From Breviolum minutum Mf 1.05b.01 (lineage: Eukaryota > Sar > Dinophyceae > Suessiales > Symbiodiniaceae), in assembly GCA_000507305.1 (NCBI GenBank), contig DF239130.1, positions 186,001-250,000 on the forward strand: DNA of 64,000 nt, written 5' to 3'. The notes beneath the pieces are model-generated. The model was not told the origin of the DNA. It worked only from the letters and a program-made list of their open reading frames with translations, and ran no database searches. Both the position numbers and the translations under genes were made by a program. Shown here piece after piece: positions 28,873 through 39,753 of the stretch. Each line of letters begins with the position of its first letter. Positions within the stretch are counted from its first letter, which is position 1.

Positions 28873-29386
28873 TCCAGGTATGCTCATCAAAATGGCGCAT
28901 GGAATCTTCGCCTAAATTTCGTACGTGGGCATGTTCCAATCAACATCATTGCAACATCATGCAACACTTCCACCACCCCCAAAAAAACACACACGCAAAC
29001 ATTGTCCACTTCTGTGTTCTTTTTTAGTTGCAAATTCAGCAATTTCGAACACTTTCACTTTTGTTTTGGGGGGATCAACCTTCAATGGTGAAACACTGCT
29101 CTTCTTTCACCCGTTCCTCCCATGATCATCGAAATGAAAAATGAGATGTCTCCAATAGTAGTTTCCTTTCAAAGATATAGCCACTTTCCACTTCCATGAT
29201 TATGGGAGCCCCCGAACATAAACTTTCAAATCCCCAAAAGAAAGGCTTTCATCTGAACCAAAGTTGTAAATTTCATCTTTCCTTGCCCCAAAATCCCCAA
29301 AACATTTAAAGGTTTTTTCGGATTTCTCTCTCTCCTTTGGGACCTATACCCCTCCCCCAAAACCATCACCAACTCAACTCCTCCAC

Positions 29387-29470
29387 CTTTCCACCCGGCC
29401 GCACCGACGCCGGCACTTCCCGCGGCTGCGGCTTTGGTGGCTTTTCGGAAGCCAAGGCGGCACGGGTGGG
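29387..29470 (-). CDS. Candidate internal exon, 84 nt, phase 0
   Basis: 28 codons reading PTRAALASEKPPKPQPREVP then ASVRPGGK. It is preceded by the pyrimidine tract and CTGCTTGGCAG and followed by AAAG|GTGGAG. The Pro/Lys-rich sequence suggests a disordered linker. GC content drops sharply on both sides. Confidence 0.45.
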
Positions 29471-29692
29471 CTGCCAAGCAGGGAGCAGTGGGGGGTGTGG
29501 AAGGGGGGTAACTTGAGAATCCTGGGTTGAGGGTTTATTAGGGAACCTGGAAAAAATGGAAGCTTTTAGCTAGTTGATTTTTTTTCAACCCCAATGACTT
29601 GGATAGGTGGTCGTGGTTCATGAACCATGGTTAGTCCAGTCCCGTAAGTCTAGGCTTATTCCCCTTAGAAATTGTTGATGGTCTCTGATAAC

Positions 29693-30037
29693 TCAATCAA
29701 CTGCGAGGCATTGTGCTTCAAGAGGAGGTGGCAAATCTGTGTGATGCGTGTGTCGTGCTTTGGGGTGGAGAAGGTGCAAAGCACTGCCAACTGAAGGAGG
29801 TCTTATATTCGCAAGGAATGCCTCTTGGATGTCAAGATTTTCTGGATCTACGACTGCTTCAGCACCACGTTCTCTAGCTGGGATATACGACGGATCTGCC
29901 GTGTCCTGCTCGTCGGACCGAAGGTCCTGAGCGTAGAATCACCAGATCTCGTCCTCCCTCTCGTAGGGATCTACTCCGTAGTCCTCCTGCTCAAGGCTCA
30001 CGAGGCCCTGGGTGAAACATTGATAGATTTGATAGGA
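29693..30037 (-). pseudogene. Exon-like frame with one internal TGA, unrecognised
   Basis: After TATATATAG a 115-codon minus-strand frame runs to TGA at 29693 with strongly protein-like sequence (CFTQGLVSLEQEDYGVDPYE; AQDLRSDEQDTADPSYIPAR; VVDPENLDIQEAFLANI), broken only by TGA at 29939-29941, just after EIW. Asp/Glu-rich and hydrophilic. It may be a mutated TGG, a recoded UGA or a dead gene. The block at 30060-30240 is probably the preceding piece. Confidence 0.45.
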
Positions 30038-30059
30038 CTATATATAGGTCCTATGTTTT

Positions 30060-30240
30060 GAACTGCCAGCATTTCAACACGACGCTTTGGCATCCAAAAC
30101 TCCCAGTTGCTATCAGCATACCTGCAAACTCTGTACTGGCCTGCATCCCTAGGCACTCGAACCAGGCCTGAGTAGGGCCATCACCGCTTCGAAGCTTCGA
30201 CAACATGGCGCACCACTCGGGTCCAGGTGCTTCCGACCGA
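30060..30240 (-). CDS. Exon-like block, frame unresolved
   Basis: Two overlapping minus frames look coding: EAPGPEWCAMLSKLRSG at the start and YADSNWEFWMPKRRVEMLAV toward the end. A frameshift or an intron between them would reconcile the two. Just upstream of 29693-30037. Confidence 0.3.
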
Positions 30241-30585
30241 AATACATGGGGAAATCTTGGAAAAAGTTTGACGCCTTAAAAAAAATCTCAGAAGGTAGGT
30301 GCTTGCCTAAGATGCGAATGGAACAAGTTTTAGTCAAAATCTTCCCTAAATGGAGGTGAACGATGGTGATTTACCATGGTAGAAAGCAACAAAAATCACC
30401 TTAAACAAACAAAAGGCCAAGCAACCAAAAGGTCATTTCATCTGAAACCAACCATTAATGTTTCGTTTCAAGGATGGAAATATCCAAGTTGGTGATATGG
30501 GATTTCTAACATGGCATGGTATTTTTTCGAAATAAAACACGGTGATGTCATCCAAGATTTTAGTCATCCAAAACTGGGGTTGCTA

Positions 30586-30691
30586 CTGTGCATGGAAGAA
30601 ATCCTGCACCAGTTAATATGGTGAATATCCCATACTTTACTGGGTTTTATACATCCAAACGGTGGTTGTTTGGAATTTCTTCCATCAACAA
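30586..30691. repeat. Family D palindrome, copy 5
   Basis: CTGTGCATGGAAGAAATCC and GGAATTTCTTCCATCAACAA between TA dinucleotides. Confidence 0.75.
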
Positions 30692-31370
30692 TAATCATTT
30701 TAACAGTCTTTGTTGACTTCCACGGCTTTTTTTTGTTTCCATTGGTTTGGTTCCTTCATGATTCACATTTTTAGGCGGCTGAAAGGAACCAACGTATGTG
30801 ACAGGGTCATCCCAGGGTCATCCCAGGGTTTCATAGGAGATCTCTAGCTCCACCCCCCTCCAAGTAAAGGTCCTACTAAACAAGCAATCATCCTGGTGGT
30901 GACGGTTTCTGGGTGGGTGAGCACCCCAAACAAATCCTGTATGGTAAAATTGTAAACGTATTTCACTTAAACTACTCCGGCTTGCTGCCCCCTCCAAAAA
31001 AAGAACATCTGTATAGACTGAAAATGATAAAATTAAATCATCTTGCATCACATCTGAAAGATGTTCTTTCTTCGCACATTTGGGCGTCAAATTTTTTCCC
31101 CCCTCCATTCAAAATTCGAGGGGGAGCGCGAATCGGGGGGCTCCTGGTGGAGACAACGCCCAAACTACATGAAAAACACCAGAAAAAAAAACAGATTTCA
31201 AAGTAGTGACTTATTTCATCAATTCCTCGGAAGACTATTTTTTCAAAATGATTCACTCAACTACCATTTGGGACAATGTAAAGAGTTGAAGAACTTCGAT
31301 TTTTCCCACTAAATATCAAGTAACCTCTCAAAAGTTTAGTCAGGTTGGCTTCCTTGGCTGAGTGAGTAGT

Positions 31371-31482
31371 CTAGTCGGTGCTTTCAACCCCATTTGAATA
31401 ATATGCTCGTCAAATTGGATCATTTCTCCAACAGATGGGGGTGAACACTGAACAACTACAGTATTTGAAACCACTTCCTTAG
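31371..31482 (+). repeat. Family A palindrome, copy 8
   Basis: Longer copy with a small interior insertion (AACAACTACAG); ends CTAG and CTTAG. Confidence 0.75.
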
Positions 31483-31789
31483 TTTAACAGTTTAGGAAAT
31501 TAAACTTAAAACATGTTATAACCCCAGTTACCCATTGTTTTTTTTCGGCCACTTAACTCCATGTATAACGGGCATGAAATCATCCTAGGTATCGATATCC
31601 TCGCCTTGGCCGGTGCTGGTGCCGCATGGAGTGCCTCGTGGCGGTGGGGCTTCGTTGTTGTCCGGCTTGGTTAGGATATGTGCCCGGCATGAAACACAGG
31701 CCCCAGTTATGTGGTGTAGTATTTCTCATAAACCATGGAAATTTCGGTTCGGTACTGTAAGATGAACATAGACCATTTGAAGAAATAAA

Positions 31790-32222
31790 AATCACGGCAA
31801 ATAAATTTGTGAATAACTCGGTTGACGATGATTTTTCTTGCACCCCGCTTTCTTTATGTGACAAAAGCCTGATGCGAAGCCACCTAAGCCACAAAAAACA
31901 CTTCTTACGTTCCATTATACTGGTTGTTTAATAGGGATCCATATCATGGTTTACTATAATCCCCACATAAATGGCTAGTATTTCATCCCCTATATACCCT
32001 AAACAACCGAGTTGTTTTCATTGTTCACTTAAGAATTCACTTTCACTTCAACGATTGATTGCTTAAAATTTCCAACCTCAAAAAATGGCCGCAAACTGCA
32101 TGAATTTGCATACTTAATGTATACCCTGAAAGTCCAACCGGCCACCATGTTTGATAGATTTTGACAGGTTGGTTACAAACCGCAATCTTTCAAGTAGGGG
32201 TTTATCATCATCAAAATGGAAC
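31790..32222 (+). repeat. Inverted duplication, right copy
   Basis: Partner of 11398-11830. It contains the forward family B copy at 31888-32026 plus flanking unique sequence on both sides, so a block larger than the repeat was duplicated. Confidence 0.8.
31888..32026 (+). repeat. Family B repeat, copy 10
   Basis: Forward partner of the inverted copy at 11594. Confidence 0.8.
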
Positions 32223-32437
32223 CACCATGTTTTAAATGGTGGCGTGCCGACTTCCAGGGTATACAAAAACACACTTTCCATAGTCTTACGGCCCCCTTTA
32301 ACGGGATGTGTTGGCTGGCAGGAAATGTGGAACACCAGCTTCACATGGAGTTACACTCACAGTGGTTTGGCTAAGTATTAAAAAAAAAAATGGGCCAGGC
32401 GATGAAGAGGGGGTGGCTGAAGTCATTTTTTATATAT

Positions 32438-32520
32438 CCCTAAGAATCCTTGGACCCTCCAATGGAAGGTTTTGAACCTGTATAGCAGGGGTAGGATCCT
32501 CAAAATCGCCATTTTTGAGG
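32438..32520 (+). repeat. Family J palindrome, copy 5, partial
   Basis: CCCTAAGAATCCTTGGACCC to CCATTTTTGAGG, the reverse order of the copies at 1 and 62781. Confidence 0.7.
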
Positions 32521-32647
32521 GCAACAGTTTGAAGTTAGATTCCGACTCCACCAACCTGCTGAGGTTTGCTGGGAACAATTTTTCAAAGAGAAGGCATGGA
32601 AAAAAAACCCATGATGGAACACGGGGAACTATTGGAGTTTCCCTTAC

Positions 32648-33091
32648 CTTTGGCATATTTTTGGTCCTGCCAAAGGCCCTCCGGATCAGTTGAATTTGGG
32701 AAGATGTTTTGCCAAGGGCACAGATCCCCAGAAAGGCACGAAAACCAAAACGAAGATCATTCGGGATGAGGCTTTCCCAAATAAGAGCCTTACAAAAAGT
32801 CGCCAGCCAAAGATCCATCACAGCTGCATGCACCGTGCGCCAGAATTGAACATCGCGAAGCTTCTGATCACCGGCCGGCAGCTTCTCACGCAATGCCTTC
32901 CATTGCTTCAGAGACAAAGCGTGAAACCAAAGCATCGTGAACCTCAAAGGAGCGGAGATCCAGCGACGTTGCTCGTCCATGGGCACACACATCCACACCG
33001 AAGCCACGGAAGTGCCGACCCGGTTGCCCAAATTTCTCGGCACATGGTCTGGCACAGACTCAACACCTAGCCACTCGCAGGCAAGGCAGTA
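32648..33091 (-). CDS. Candidate exon with canonical donor, unrecognised
   Basis: A minus-strand frame opening after TCTAG (about 33091) and ending at CCAAAG|GTAAGG (32648). It reads CEWLGVESVPDHVPRNLGN, WMCVPMDEQRRWISAPLRF, LREKLPAGDQKLRDVQFW and DLWLATFCKALIWESLI. Codon choice is richer in GC than the flanks, and the family J repeat at 32438-32520 lies beyond the donor. No domain recognised; hydrophobic helices in the second half. Confidence 0.45.
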
Positions 33092-33338
33092 GAGTACCTA
33101 GACTCTAAGCAAGCCAGGCCGTGGGTGGCCAATGGGCAGTCCCTTTCCTGGGTCTGCTCCGCCGGCAATTGTGGCAACCTCACAATGGGCAATCTTAGAT
33201 TCTTCCTTTGGAAATTGAATTGTTTTGGAGCCGGCAACGGCACGATGAACCTGTCATCTGTAATTGCTTGGAACCCTTTTGGGACCAAGTCAACATCGAG
33301 GTCTTGTTTAGAGCCACCAGTTCTGCTGGAAAGATTTT
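33064..33338 (-). CDS. Candidate exon upstream of 32648-33091
   Basis: After AATCTTTCCAG a minus-strand frame reads SKQDLDVDLVPKGFQAITDD, RFIVPLPAPKQFNF and LRLPIVRLPQLPAEQTQE. It ends in TAG at 33067, overlapping the next block in another frame, so an internal donor or a frameshift must lie near 33090-33120. Unrecognised. Confidence 0.4.
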
Positions 33339-33427
33339 CACAGAGCGATTTTTTTTGGCATCAGTCAAAAGGAAGTCAAACAGTAACATGAAGAGCAGTG
33401 ATCACTTGACCCTTGTGACATTCCATT

Positions 33428-33565
33428 GAGATCCTGGTTGGTTACTTAAAGGGATCCTTATAATAATGGCATGTTATAATCCCTAATTGAACTGGGCAGA
33501 ATCTCATCCCCTTCCATATGACCCAACAGACCGAGGGTGAACTAATCACTCCTCGGGTCCCCGGC
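33428..33565 (+). repeat. Family B repeat, copy 11
   Basis: CCTGGTTGGTTACTTAAAGG and GGGATCCTTATAATAATGGC, ending near ACTCCTCGGG. Confidence 0.65.
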
Positions 33566-34140
33566 AAAAGGCCAAAAAGGTTCTTTGTTGATGAGAATCC
33601 TATGGGGCCCAATGCCACCCCCCCCAGCTTGGAATCAGGCCCCAAAAAGGCCTAAGACCTAACACATATGAACAATATAGTCCCAAATGGTGATGAAAAA
33701 TGATGATTTACCATGGGATCCCAATCCAGAGAAAAAATCACAACAACAAATCCCTTCTTCTGTTGTGGAATGGGCGCGGCCTTGGGAGGGCTTGAACCCA
33801 TTTAGATTCCCAGGAAAAAAACAACTTATTTTTGTCGTGGCTTACACATCGGACATTCCCATGATTCAACACTCGCGAAAAGCCTGGAAAAAGTCCTGTT
33901 TGAGTCTACCTAAGATCTGTTATGGAAAAATAAAATGATGTTTGTTCCTCTTGGATCAGTGATGGTGAGGAAAAAACCAGGGATATTTTGAGGCATATTG
34001 CGTGGACATGTGTGGATATATGATGTTGATGAATACTTGGGGAATATTCAATATTTCTCACAAACTCCTGATGATGAAGAGCCAATCCCACAACAATCAC
34101 GAGAATCTAAGGGGCCCACCCAACCAATGCCGCCCGCCCA

Positions 34141-34331
34141 AAAGAAATAAGGCCTTATCAAGGCATTATTAAGGGATGATGGTGGTTACCCTCCAGGAAA
34201 TTAACATATCCCCCTGATGTTTGGCATATTTGAAGATGATTTTCCTTTTCCCCAGGTGGGATATGTTAATTTCCTGGAGGGTAATAAACCTTTCATAAGG
34301 CCGGCTGGTTTTTTTGGGCAGAAACTTGGCA
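34141..34331. repeat. Family K palindrome, copy 5, host of a family H insertion
   Basis: AAAGAAATAAGGCCTTATCA on the left, AAGGCCGGCTGG on the right of the H element. Confidence 0.75.
34199..34281. repeat. Family H palindrome, copy 5 (inside family K)
   Basis: CCCTCCAGGAAATTAACATA and its complement, TA on both sides, splitting the family K element 34141-34331. Confidence 0.85.
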
Positions 34332-34968
34332 TTGCGGAGGGGGATGGGATACCCTATAGATTCCCATGAATTTTTTCCAGAGATTTTACCAGCCAGGTGA
34401 TTCAGCCAGGGGATAGTTGGATGCATCCCGATCCCAATGTACACCCTATGGGAAATCCCCCCAAAAAAGTGGGGTATTTTGTAGGTTATAATCGCCAAGA
34501 ACCCCTACAAAACACAAAGAATACCATGGGCACACTATTAGGGGCACACCCGTCCTTGTCCCTTCATTCAATTCCTGGTCGCTGGGTGACCTAAATCACC
34601 TTTCAAAAGGGGGTCACTTAAAAAAACACTCACCATCCTCAAAAAGGTCAAGGGTTCCTGTAGAATTGCCAAGGCTCACGCCCCTTCATTCAAGGAAGCC
34701 AGGTGGACTTCCTAACTTTCCCCGTTGTTAATGTCGGCTTGACTTCCTGGTGAATTTCTATGTGGTTTAACATCTGCCTAGAAGTCAACTCAACCATGGT
34801 GATTCTCTTTGGGATGAGTCGTGGCGGGTTGACGGCTTCTCCCCTCCAAACCTCGTCGCCACCGAACTGATAGACGGAACTTAAAGGAAATTTCCCGGCC
34901 TGGCACTGGCCGGATGGCCCAGGAGGTCAGGATGAAACCACCCATGTTGGGATGCACTGAAAACCCAA

Positions 34969-35106
34969 AAAGATGGGCCCAAAAACCCAGTTATAATTGG
35001 GATGAAATGACTTCTATAAGTGTGCTGCACATAACCCCAGTAACGCCATTTTTTCAGGGCTGTAACTCCTTTTCTCCATGTATAACTGGTTTTTGGGTCC
35101 ACCTTG
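34969..35106. repeat. Family G palindrome, copy 1, diverged
   Basis: AAAGATGGGCCC to GGGTCCACCTTG, followed by TA. Confidence 0.65.
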
Positions 35107-35175
35107 TAGGACATCCCCGGGTGGGAACCAAGCTTTAGTAGGGGCCCCTCCCTGAAACTGACATAACTTAAGATA

Positions 35176-35294
35176 CTGTTGATGGCAACCAGCAATCCGG
35201 CGAGCAGCATTTGAAGGTTGGTAGCTTATCCGGCTTATCAGGGTTTTAGCACCAACCCAGGTGGGTTTTCTCGCCGGATTTCTGAACCATCAAC
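35176..35294 (+). repeat. Family D palindrome, copy 6
   Basis: Contains TTTTAGCACCAACCCAGGTG, oriented as in copies 2 and 7. Confidence 0.75.
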
Positions 35295-35421
35295 GTCCGT
35301 AAGCACCTGCCAGGAAGCTGGGGCCCCCCAAAAGAAAGGATTTTCGTCTTCCAACCATCCAATATCAGGTGCGAACTGATGAACTGTCAAGCAGGGTACA
35401 GCCCCCCACATGCATCTTTTT

Positions 35422-35475
35422 CTAGTTGGTGGTTGAACCAATCCATTTGAAAAATATTAGTCACCTTGAAGTCAT
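35422..35475 (+). repeat. Family A palindrome, copy 9, left half only
   Basis: The left arm and AAAAATATTAGTCA are present, then the sequence switches to a family N fragment. Confidence 0.65.
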
Positions 35476-35886
35476 TATTCCACCCTATTTGTAAACCTTT
35501 CAGGCCATTTGGAAGGGGAACATTACCCTACTTAGGGGACTAACCATGGTTATTAACCACGAATCCAAGTCCTGGGATGATCCTCCAAACACCTGCACTG
35601 CACCAAACTGGCCGACTGAGTGGATCTTTTGTGACAACATTTTTGGCATGTTCCACCGAAAGGAACTCCCGTTGGAGCTTAGGATGGGAATGGTTAGGAT
35701 CAATGGGTTATTTCACCTACTTATAAATAGGGTATTTTTTTTGGCTATAGCCCCTTGGATCCTAACCAGTAATCCTAACTTACTCCAACACATCTAAGCA
35801 AATCCGCGGATGTGAAAACAGCTGGGTCCCCCTCAGAAACTCCGCTGGTATTCGCTCCAAGTTTGCGGAGAACACTTCCCTGTATC

Positions 35887-36330
35887 CTAAGGATCGGTGC
35901 GAATGATACTGTCTCGTGAAAGATTCCCGTTTCGAGCGATTGGAAGCACATTGCACATCACAACCAATGACATCAGTGACTCAGTGCAAGCCATGAGACT
36001 TTCCAGATTTTCCTGAGATGCGGGTGTGTTGGCAGGCAAGCGGGCCAACAAAGCAGGCCTTGTCCATAGTTGCCCAGACGGCCCATCATAATCGCCTCCA
36101 GAAGCGTCTATCTCTCCAGCCAGAACTCCAACGCTCCGGTGATTGAAGCCCCACACCGCAGAAAAGCAGATGAACCCTCGAGGTTTGAACACACCACAAG
36201 CAAGCTTCTTGACCGTAGGTAATCCCCGAATAGTATGGTTCCAGCCCGTAGCACACGGAGGAGGCACTGGGGAAACCAACTGACCAAGTGGCCCAGGGAT
36301 GATGCCTTTGATCAACGGATTATTCGGATT
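35887..36330 (-). CDS. Exon-like block, unrecognised
   Basis: About 145 codons without a stop on the minus strand in a GC-rich island: IKGIIPGPLGQLVSPVPPP, FICFSAVWGFNHRSVGVLAG, EIDASGGDYDGPSGQLWTRP, MCNVLPIARNGNLSRDSI. It ends in TAG at 35887. No family recognised. Confidence 0.35.
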   Translation of the reverse strand, partial: NPNNPLIKGIIPGPLGQLVSPVPPPCATGWNHTIRGLPTVKKLACGVFKPRGFICFSAVWGFNHRSVGVLAGEIDASGGDYDGPSGQLWTRPALLARLPANTPASQENLESLMACTESLMSLVVMCNVLPIARNGNLSRDSIIRTDP

Positions 36331-36605
36331 CCGAAAATAGGTGGTAGGGAATATTTTTAGCCCCCGCAAACGAAGGCAATTTTAATATACCTGTTTTTTT
36401 TAACCAGTCTTTTTCTAAACTGCCAAAATTGGGTGATATGCTACCTACCACCTTTTTTTTCTAAACGGCTTATGAAAACCCATTGTCCAAGAAAGTTACA
36501 ACACACCCCAGGCAATCCCCCTACCCAACTGTGAAAGATTTCCCTTTACAGCCTGTTGGGGAAGGTTAAGGGGTGTGTTCCAAAGGCGTGTTGAAACAAC
36601 CTTAG

Positions 36606-36665
36606 ACATTGGTTTCCCTTAATAAGGCCGGCTATTAAAACCCTCATTTCTCGGGGGGTTCTCGG
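36606..36665. repeat. Family K palindrome, copy 6, half
   Basis: TTGGTTTCCCTTAATAAGGC to CCTCATTTCTCGGGGGG. Confidence 0.65.
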
Positions 36666-36790
36666 CCCGTGTGGTTGGTTTGACGGGGCGCTGCACCTTG
36701 ACGGCCAGCTGCACGAAGGGACTCGCAGTTGCAGCGGCAACGGTTAAGGCGGTGGCCTAAGGGCAAAACGGTAACCGGGGGAAAGGTTTA

Positions 36791-36894
36791 CCCTCCAGGG
36801 AATTAACATATTATCCCCAAAAAAGGGACGATTTCAATAGGAAATACATCTTCCAACCATTGATTTTTAGGGGACATGTTAGTTTTCGGGGGTG
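36791..36894. repeat. Family H palindrome, copy 6
   Basis: CCCTCCAGGGAATTAACATA to TTAGTTTTCGGGGGTG; shares its right TA (36895-36896) with copy 7. Confidence 0.8.
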
Positions 36895-36896
36895 TA

Positions 36897-36993
36897 CCCT
36901 CCAGGGAATTAACATATCCCCCTGATGTTTGGCATATTTGAGTCGATGATTTTCCCAACTTCCCCAGGTGGGATATGTTAGTTTCCTGGAGGG
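36897..36993. repeat. Family H palindrome, copy 7
   Basis: CCCTCCAGGGAATTAACATA to TATGTTAGTTTCCTGGAGGG, directly abutting copy 6. Confidence 0.85.
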
Positions 36994-37391
36994 TATAACT
37001 TCAAACTTCCAAGTTTCAACCATGAAGTTTTCAATGGAAAGGTTTACTCAATGGGGTTTCCTGGTTCCCTTACTACCAATTGGGGGATTATATATCACCT
37101 ACCACCTATTAAGGGAACCAGAAACAGCTGTTGATTTACCACTTCAAACTTCCAAGTGTCAACCATGAAGTTTTCATGGATTTTTTCTGAATGGTCGACC
37201 CATATTTTTGGAAGATTTATAAACATCAACAATTCCGGTCAGATCAGGGTAGTTAGTTGTTCAACCCCCCCAAAGGGTGCTGATCGAAATGTTGGGGGGA
37301 ATCCATTCGCACCCAGCCAACGTTCAAAGATTTGCACTGCAGAGAGGTGAGAAATAAGAATCTGGAAGTCCCCCAATCGACCATGGCAAAA

Positions 37392-37497
37392 AAGGTGATT
37401 TTCACCAAGTCAACAATCTTTTTGATAAGGGAGTTTTTATCATCCAAAATTGGATTGTCTATGATTTCCATAGTCTGCTTGACTTCCAGGGATATCA
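37392..37497 (+). repeat. Family C repeat, copy 2
   Basis: CACCAAGTCAACAATC, CATCCAAAATTGG and GCTTGACTTCCAGGG; a partial copy follows at 37560-37634. Confidence 0.65.
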
Positions 37498-38087
37498 AAA
37501 TATAACCGTAACCCATTGAATTTTGGCAAGTCCTCCAAAGCCCTGTCCCCAATCAGCTTTGGATGATGACATTCCATTTAAAAAGATAGTCGACTTGGTA
37601 ATCTTTTTAATGGCGGACTTGGACTTCCAGGCAAACTGTCAACTGTAATTCCCCACAGAGGAGTAGGGTCTCGATGGTGGGTTCGTTTATCAGTATTCGT
37701 TAGTTGGTGCTTGGAAGGGAGCCTTTCGGAGCATTTGGGTCTTCCAAAATCCCATCTTCTCCAAACCTGCAAAAAGGGGCACTCGGAAGAACCTGGTACA
37801 GGTTGACTTTTATGGTAAAGAGAAAAATTGGTAGGGAGATATTACCAGTCACATAGATCCTATGGGAAATGGTGAACCCATTCGGAACGACGTGCAAAGA
37901 CAATAAAAAACACATTAAAAAACAACAAGCAGTAGCGGTGATTTATCGTTTCCTAAGGTCCCCAATTTTTGTGTGACAATTTACAAGACAAAAATCTTGG
38001 ACAAACTACCAACCACGAGCATGTTCCCTTTTGATCACGTGGGGCTGTAGCTTCTCCTTTTTTATGGTTTCTCAACAAAGCCTGATC

Positions 38088-38190
38088 CAGTTGGTGGTTT
38101 CAACCCAGTTAAAAAATATGCCCATCAAATTGGATCATTTCCTCAAGTTTCGGAGTAGAAATCAAGTTTCGGATCTTTGAGACCACCACC
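38088..38190 (+). repeat. Family A palindrome, copy 10
   Basis: Diverged; right arm GAGACCACCACC. Confidence 0.7.
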
Positions 38191-38194
38191 TTCT

Positions 38195-39340
38195 TCCAAG
38201 TGACCTGATTAATCAAAGGGAGGTCACTTTAACCCCTGAAAAAGTCACTTAAAACCACCGAGACAGTCACTTGCAGGAACCTGGCACCTAGTGATTGATG
38301 TTGAAGTCTTAGGCCTCTACACCCTTCAGGGAAACCTCCCACAGCAAAATTCGGCTCCCATACGGCCGCATGACCCTCTGCCAGGGTAGAAGGTTCAATT
38401 GGCTTCGACATGGATCTCAGTTTGCTGTGTTTTTTTCCATACCTTTTTTTTTTGGAGCTCCTCCAGTGATGGAAATACCTGAGGATCTGCAAAAAAAGGT
38501 GCTAACAGTTACACCCACGGAACTTTTGTTGACGACCCTATAGATACCCAAAAGAGGTTGTTGTTTTTTTGGGAGCCAAAGATACGGTTTCCGTTTCCAA
38601 ACCCATGATTCGTTTGGTATGTGACAAAATTCCAGGGGTTGAAAAGGCATTGTACGTACGTATACAGCCTGCCACGACTTGTTTGTTTCTTCCAAAATGA
38701 CAAGGGGAGTCGAAGTCGAAGTGATTCCTATTTGAAAATGGTGAGTTGTTGACCGTTCTGATGGAATTCATCATCTTTTCAGGGTGTCCAAAGGATGCAA
38801 TTTTCGTATCCAAATTCAACAAAGTTCAAGGCTGGACTTCACATAATTTTGGGATGTTTCAACCTCGATAACGAGTTCAAAAAAACATCATTCTGAATGC
38901 TGGAAAAAAAAGGTGGATTCTGTTTGCAGCTCCAGGAAAAATATGGCATCTCTAGATCGAAATGGGGTGCTGATAGTCAAGGGTATCACCCCAGAAAGGA
39001 CTTTAGATCCATGGATCATCATTGGAAGTTTGCCATGGTTTGCCATGCACTTGGCTCAGCCTCTGCACACTTGGGCCCAAAAAAAATCCAGCGAATTCTT
39101 GCTTGCAAAAAATACATGCAAGCTAGTCTTCCGTAGAAACTTTGGCTTCGGATTTCTAATTCTTTATCTTTTTAAACGGCCTTCTGTGGGTCCAAGCACC
39201 GATCCTCACAAGAGTTGGATTTCCGAATCTTCGATGCGAATGGAAAAAGTTTGGAAACATATTCTCCCAAAAAAAAGTGGTTTGAAAAAGTGGTGATTTA
39301 CCCTGGTACAAGCAAAGAATCGCCTGAAAAACACATCCAA
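38195..39340. other. No gene recognised
   Basis: Several overlapping short frames on both strands without consistent coding character. Confidence 0.4.
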
Positions 39341-39342
39341 GA

Positions 39343-39445
39343 CTAGTTGGTGGTTTCAACCCATCTGAAAAATATGCTCGTCCAAATTGGAAATCTTCCC
39401 CAAGTAGGGGGGAAAATAAAAAATATTTGAGTTGCCACCACCCAG
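39343..39445 (+). repeat. Family A palindrome, copy 11
   Basis: GAGTTGCC subfamily, 200 bp upstream of copy 12 in the same orientation. Confidence 0.8.
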
Positions 39446-39651
39446 AAGAACAAAACAAAAAAAAGGGACAAAAAACATCGCAAAGCCTGAGCTTTCCAAA
39501 CTTTGAATTTTTGATTTTTATCCCAACATTTTCGTCAGCATTTTTTGCTTGTCCATCTAACAAATGGGTCCAAACAGTTAGACCCTTCTTCCGAGAATAC
39601 AGCCTTAGCTTTGCAAAATTACACTTCTTTTGAAGAAAGGTGATTGGAAAA

Positions 39652-39753
39652 CTAGTTGGTGGTTTCAACCCATTTGAAAAATGTTAGTCAAAATGGGAAT
39701 CTTCCCCAATTTTCGGGGTGAACATAAAGAATATTTGAGTTGCCACCACATAG
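39652..39753 (+). repeat. Family A palindrome, copy 12
   Basis: 102 bp flanked by an exact 11-bp direct repeat TGATTGGAAAA (39641-39651 and 39754-39764), the clearest target-site duplication of the family. Confidence 0.85.
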
